A stretch of DNA of 64,000 nt from Angiostrongylus vasorum (Eukaryota > Nematoda > Chromadorea > Rhabditida > Metastrongylidae), in the NCBI GenBank assembly GCA_018806985.1, contig JADANN010000177.1:124001-188000 (forward strand), read 5' to 3'. The notes beneath the pieces were generated by a model. It had not been told where the DNA came from and made no database searches. It worked only from the letters and a program-made list of their open reading frames with translations. This document shows, piece after piece, positions 59,841-64,000 of this stretch (within the stretch, counting starts at the first letter, position 1; every line of letters begins with the position of its first letter). The position numbers and the translations under genes are program-made.

Positions 59841-59963
59841 CTAGACAAATTTGTCATCACTTTTCAAGACATCGGATAGATTGGGACTTGGTGAGCCTGA
59901 AGTACCATCAGATCGGTACTTTTGAGCTGCATTACTACCACTGTGTGATGCATATTCTTGAAC
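59841..59963 (-). CDS. Terminal coding exon of an unidentified gene
   Basis: The acceptor ATTTTGTAG is followed by a clean frame of 40 residues and a TAG stop: VQEYASHSGSNAAQKYRSDG, then TSGSPSPNLSDVLKSDDKFV. The Ser/Gly/Asp-rich hydrophilic composition fits a protein C-terminus. No upstream exon was recognised in 60-64 kb, so the rest of the gene may lie to the right of the window or in large introns. Family unknown. Confidence 0.5.
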   Translation of the reverse strand, partial: VQEYASHSGSNAAQKYRSDGTSGSPSPNLSDVLKSDDKFV

Positions 59964-61400
59964 CTACAAAATGACAAATTGATAATAGGAACATTGAAAA
60001 AAATTTTCTGTGAAAGAAACGTCACTATAACCGTCCAGATTAGTTAAGGAAGAGTTTCGCTTTTATATTATTGAACTGCCATCTAATCTGGCTGGGAAAA
60101 CTTGGGGTTAAACGAACGAATCAAATACGCCGCTCAATTGAAGTGCTCAGCAATCGGGCTGTACTGGTGGTGGTGCACCTGGAATTTTTTGTATTCATGT
60201 CTTATCCTGCAACTCTCGTCCCTAACGATGCCGCGATCTCAAGTAGGCGCAATTACGACCTGAAGATATGTCACCTTTTTCCTTATTCACGCGCTGGACG
60301 CTGAAGGTCAAGCGTGGTATTCCATGGAATCTCATTATAACCGTGGTAGGGAGCGTCAACTCTTGTGGACAGGAACGAAGCTTACGACTTCACAGCTAGC
60401 CTAGCAGCGATCTCATTCTTTCAGAGTGTCAGCGATCTCTGCGGCATCAAAGATTTTTCAATGTAGCTAACTCGCCGGTGGGAGACGATCTAACAAGGTG
60501 AATACGGATGCGTCAAACAATCTAAAAGTTACATTTGCTTCTGAAGAGCAATTTAAAAGTTAAAGTTCGTGCTTCAATTTTCTCCTCCTACTGTGATAAT
60601 GATCACTGCATGCAATCGGATTGGATCTACAAAAGATAACATCTCGGATTTCAGGCAAACTTATAAAAAGTAGTAGGGAAGTACCATAGATTTGAGTATT
60701 TTTGCGCAAGTTCATTAGCTTTATTACGGCGTGTAGTTTTAAGTTATGAACTCATCGGAAAATGTTTAGGAAACGTTCATTGTGTGATGCTCAGCAACTA
60801 CTGGCCTTCCACTTTAGCATTTAGCCGTTGTCTACGAACTGACGAGACAAATTATATGTGAATGTTGCGAAAACCGGGTTTAATGCGTGACATTCGAGAC
60901 GTTAGTTATTTAGCGAAATTCCACGCAGTTCTCAGTAGAATTAAAACGCTACATGAAAACACTTTCAACTACACAATGTGATCTCATTATGAGAATTCCA
61001 TTCCAATGAAGAAATGTCAAGAAGATAAAAGGATTAAAGGACTGGGATTTTGTGAAGAAATTCTCACCGTGATGAGGAACAGACCACTAATATAGTGCTG
61101 AACGTTGATTTAGGATGTAGAGTACTCATTTCACTGCAAGGTTATCCTTTAATTTTGCGCCTTATTATTTCGGTTATGTTTTTAAGTGGATTTCTTTATA
61201 GGTGCTGAACAGAAAGGTAAATAGGTAAGAAAACGGAAGAAATAGGGGTACTTTCAATGATTTTCGATGGTGAAAACAATACTGCTTGAAGTTTCCATGA
61301 TGGTTTAATTCAATAAAAAAAGGCTTGAAGTTTCCATGATGGTTTAATTTAATAAAAAAAGCAGACATATATCAGCATTGAACACTAGTCAGTATAAAAG
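59964..61400. other. No gene recognised
   Basis: AT-rich sequence. On the minus strand AATTCCAG followed by a short Pro-rich stretch (GAPPPVQPDC) near 60180 could be exon-like but is quickly closed. A 39-nt tandem repeat lies at 61284-61361. Confidence 0.35.
61284..61361 (+). repeat. 39-nt tandem duplication
   Basis: Two copies of a 39-nt unit starting GCTTGAAGTTTCCATGATGG, differing at one base. Confidence 0.95.
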
Positions 61401-61404
61401 ATAA

Positions 61405-61690
61405 AAGTAAAGAGTTCAGCGTCGAGCTACCCCGAAAGAGTTTGTTATGCATTCAATTCCATTCATAAAATCGCAAAGATGATGGGGGATCAGATCACTC
61501 ACATTTGGCTTGAATAACGACTTGCGCAAGGCGCTAGTAATGTACAACTTTAGCGTTTTTTATCTCATCAGACAAATTTGGTACCAATTTATCTGCACTA
61601 GACTATGAAGGCTTGGATAGCTCTGGATGTAGGCTCGAATCAAAGGCACTTCATATGTTGTAGGACATTTCTAACTACTGTACCAACGCG
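61405..61690 (-). repeat. SINE family C, degenerate
   Basis: On the plus strand it has the reversed tail near 61420, ATTTGGTACCAATTTATCTG and a decayed head near 61630-61690. Confidence 0.55.
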
Positions 61691-61989
61691 CAAAACCAAA
61701 CAATCATCAATCAACTGTATGTATATATGTATATATAGGCCTGTCTCTACGGAGATCATCTTATTTGAGTGATTTAAGGCTGAAGCACTTAGACGGCAGT
61801 ATAACACAAAAGCCGATGATGCGGCATGAGGAACTAAGAACATGTTGAGAGTATGCCCTTTGTAATGCATTGTAAACACACAAAGTAAAGTGAAAAAACA
61901 GCGCCAAACTCAATCCGGTTTGAAGCGTCAGACTGTTGCTATTGTGGTTTCAGCACCGTTAGATGGTTCTGCGGACCCTAACGAAGCTC

Positions 61990-62172
61990 GACCAAGTCAA
62001 CATTTTATTTATTCCCACGACCGACTTTCTATTAACCTCGGCATTGGTCAAGTAATTCTTCGTATTCTTGTTGAGCAAACGCGAGGTGTTATTTTATTCC
62101 TTTATTCACGAACAAGTTGACGTTTCCACGGATTTCGCCTTCCTCAGAGCCTGGAAAGGTCAAGTTGACAAC
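61990..62172 (-). mobile_element. Penelope 3' tail, inverted, next to a plus-strand copy
   Basis: The minus strand contains CTGAGGAAGGCGAAATCCGT followed by GGAAACGTCAAC (62145-62115) and ends with GCCGAGGTTAATAGAAAGTC near 62020. This is a variant tail with CTGAGGA rather than CTGAAGA. Its head-to-head position with the plus-strand element at 62173 onward repeats the arrangement seen at 3235-3547. Confidence 0.65.
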
Positions 62173-64000
62173 AATTTATTTGGCCGAAAAACCTCCATAA
62201 CCAAACAGAGAAAACTTTTGTGCTCAGTATTTGGAGGACCGCCTCTGGATGAGAATAGTGGGTAGGTCGGTGTTGATTTGCAACTCTATTAGGTCTAATG
62301 CTAAAGTAAATTTGCGGAGAAAATTCGAAGACCTTTTGAATAAAGGGCATAACACGGCTTCAAGAGCGCACAGAATGTAGGAAAAATAATGTGCAAGAAA
62401 ATTCAAGGCTAACCGTGTTAGGAGGTATGACTCTCCCCTGACGGTGCGCGCTCATTATTAGAGTTGGGACCGAGTTTCTCACTATCTGAACCCATTTCTA
62501 AGATAACCTTGCGTAGGCTCGCATGTAGTTTACATGAACTTCAAGATAGACTCCGCAAAAAAGCTAGAGATGAAACGCAAAATAAGCGCGAACAACAAGT
62601 GGGGACCCTACCAATAGCACCATTTCCTCAGCCGTTCTTTAGACAACAAGAGCCCAATAATGAAGTTGATGTTAAATTTCGGTTGTTTACGAATGAAACT
62701 TTCAAAGTCCTTAATCACTATCGCGCGAAAAGACACAGCTCAAACCTCATTGCCGTGCAAAAAACGTGGTATGCGAGAGGTACGAGAGCTTATAAGATTG
62801 AAAAACATAAGACTATCCGTTAGTGATAAGGGTGGAGAGTTTGTCGTAATTCCCCATCAGTTAGATGTTGAGATAACGAAAAAGCATCTTGCAGATGCTT
62901 CACTTTATCGCCCATCACCTGAGAAGGAGTTTAAAAGTAAATACCGAAAATTGAACCACGAATGGGCCAAAATGGCAAGGGCTGCTGGTTTAAAACCATC
63001 AGTTATATCTCAACTAAAAGTTGAGCTACCAACATGTCCCGTCTGGTACTTACTTATAAAAAACTCATAAGCTAGTATCCAGCGTTGATATTGCATCTAC
63101 CGATCCATCATTGTTTAAGGCTAGACCAAACATTAGCTGTGTAGACGGGCCAACGGATAGGATAACATGGTTTTTAACCCTAATATTTAACCAGTTGTTG
63201 AAATACATTCCAGCCCATCTTACGAATACCCAGATGTTTCTGGATCGTCTACGTACTGCGCAGCCCAGCAGCGCGTACGTGATGGAGTCGTTCGACGTTA
63301 GCGCCCTCTATACAAACGTGTCGAATGACTCCGCAATGCAAGCCGTATTCGAACTCCTGATGCGACACGAAGGAGAAATAAACATGTATGGCTTCAAGAT
63401 AGAGCAGTTGATGGCACTCTTAAAAGAATGCTTGAACTGCTCAATCTTCTGATGGTTCGGAAAGTTCTATGCTCAAATAAGAGGGTTGGCAATGGGACAA
63501 CGATTGGCACCAAGCCTTGCCATTGCGTTTATGTCTAAGGTGGAAACACCGGTGACCGATCTCGGGCCGCTACTCTACTGTAGATATATAGATGACTGTT
63601 TTGTCCTTTGCTCAACACAAGAGGAAATGGACAAATGTTTCGAGTTGTTGAACGAACAGTCAGAGTATATCAAGTTCACCCTGAGAGAAACCGAAAGAAA
63701 ACTGGCTTCCATTCCTGAACGTCCAAATTAGCCTGTCAGAAAATGGCTACATTATGAAGTGGTAGCGAAAGCTAAGTAATAAAAATATCTTGGTTTCATA
63801 ACCTCTCCTCTCACCCCTCCCACACAAAAAAGGGCGCTTGTAAGAAACATGTTTCGAACAGCAACCAACGTGTGCACGAGAAGAGAGCAGAGAGAGGAGT
63901 CCCGGAACTTGGCGCGGCAAATAGCCATTTCTAATGGCTACGAAACTGTAGCTCGGGATAGGTGTAGAGGAAATCCTAGGCCTCCAAACGACAACTCTAG
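62173..64000 (+). mobile_element. Penelope-like element, reverse transcriptase part, runs off right edge
   Basis: Reverse transcriptase pieces in order: LRLSVSDKGGEFVVIPHQLD (62810-62870), LPTCPVWYLLIKNS (about 63026-63067), RPNISCVDGPTDRITWFLTL (63120-63180), ESFDVSALYTNV (box A, about 63282-63320), GLAMGQRLAPSLA (box B, 63485-63525) and YCRYIDDCF (catalytic YIDD, 63578-63604). Telomerase-related RT with the YxDD box and the DKGGEFVV motif is typical of Penelope-like elements. Frameshifts at about 62821, 63068, 63450 and 63731 make it non-functional. The nuclease part would follow to the right. Confidence 0.85.

Overview
The window looks like nuclear DNA of a parasitic strongylid nematode, most likely a hookworm of the Ancylostoma/Necator group. 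I infer this from three things: compact exons of 50-170 nt separated by long repeat-filled introns, nematode-like genes, and a repeat load of mariner, RTE-like non-LTR and Penelope-like elements plus tRNA-derived SINEs. No bacterial-type operon, rRNA, intact tRNA or CRISPR array is visible.

Left end (1-4.4 kb, minus strand): the 5' part of a malic enzyme gene. One tentative and two secure coding exons are visible. The gene runs off the left edge, and one of its introns uses a GC donor instead of GT.

4.4-18.5 kb: mostly repeats, several unassigned exon-like reading frames on both strands, and a decayed RTE-like retrotransposon (about 15.66-18.47 kb).

18.8-44.0 kb, minus strand: the main gene, a Patched-family receptor/transporter. 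I could place 34 exons, one of them tentative; all splice in phase and give about 1261 codons. They cover the approach to TM1, both large extracellular domains, the sterol-sensing domain and TM7-12. The start codon and the cytoplasmic tail were not found. Its introns hold two broken mariners, foldback repeats, tRNA-SINEs, a 390-nt dispersed repeat, an RTE fragment, a Penelope fragment and a 240-nt polypurine tract.

44-64 kb: largely intergenic or unassigned. It has a perfect (AT)84 microsatellite, further copies of every repeat family, nested Penelope-like elements (49.9-51.3, 53.4-55.4 and 62.0-64.0 kb), and one convincing terminal coding exon on the minus strand at 59.84-59.96 kb whose gene I cannot name.

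The most notable non-genic signals are hammerhead-ribozyme-like motifs in the Penelope-type terminal repeats, inverted Penelope tails flanked by a 10-bp target duplication, and a family of foldback elements flanked by 10-15-bp target duplications, one of which has split a mariner transposase.
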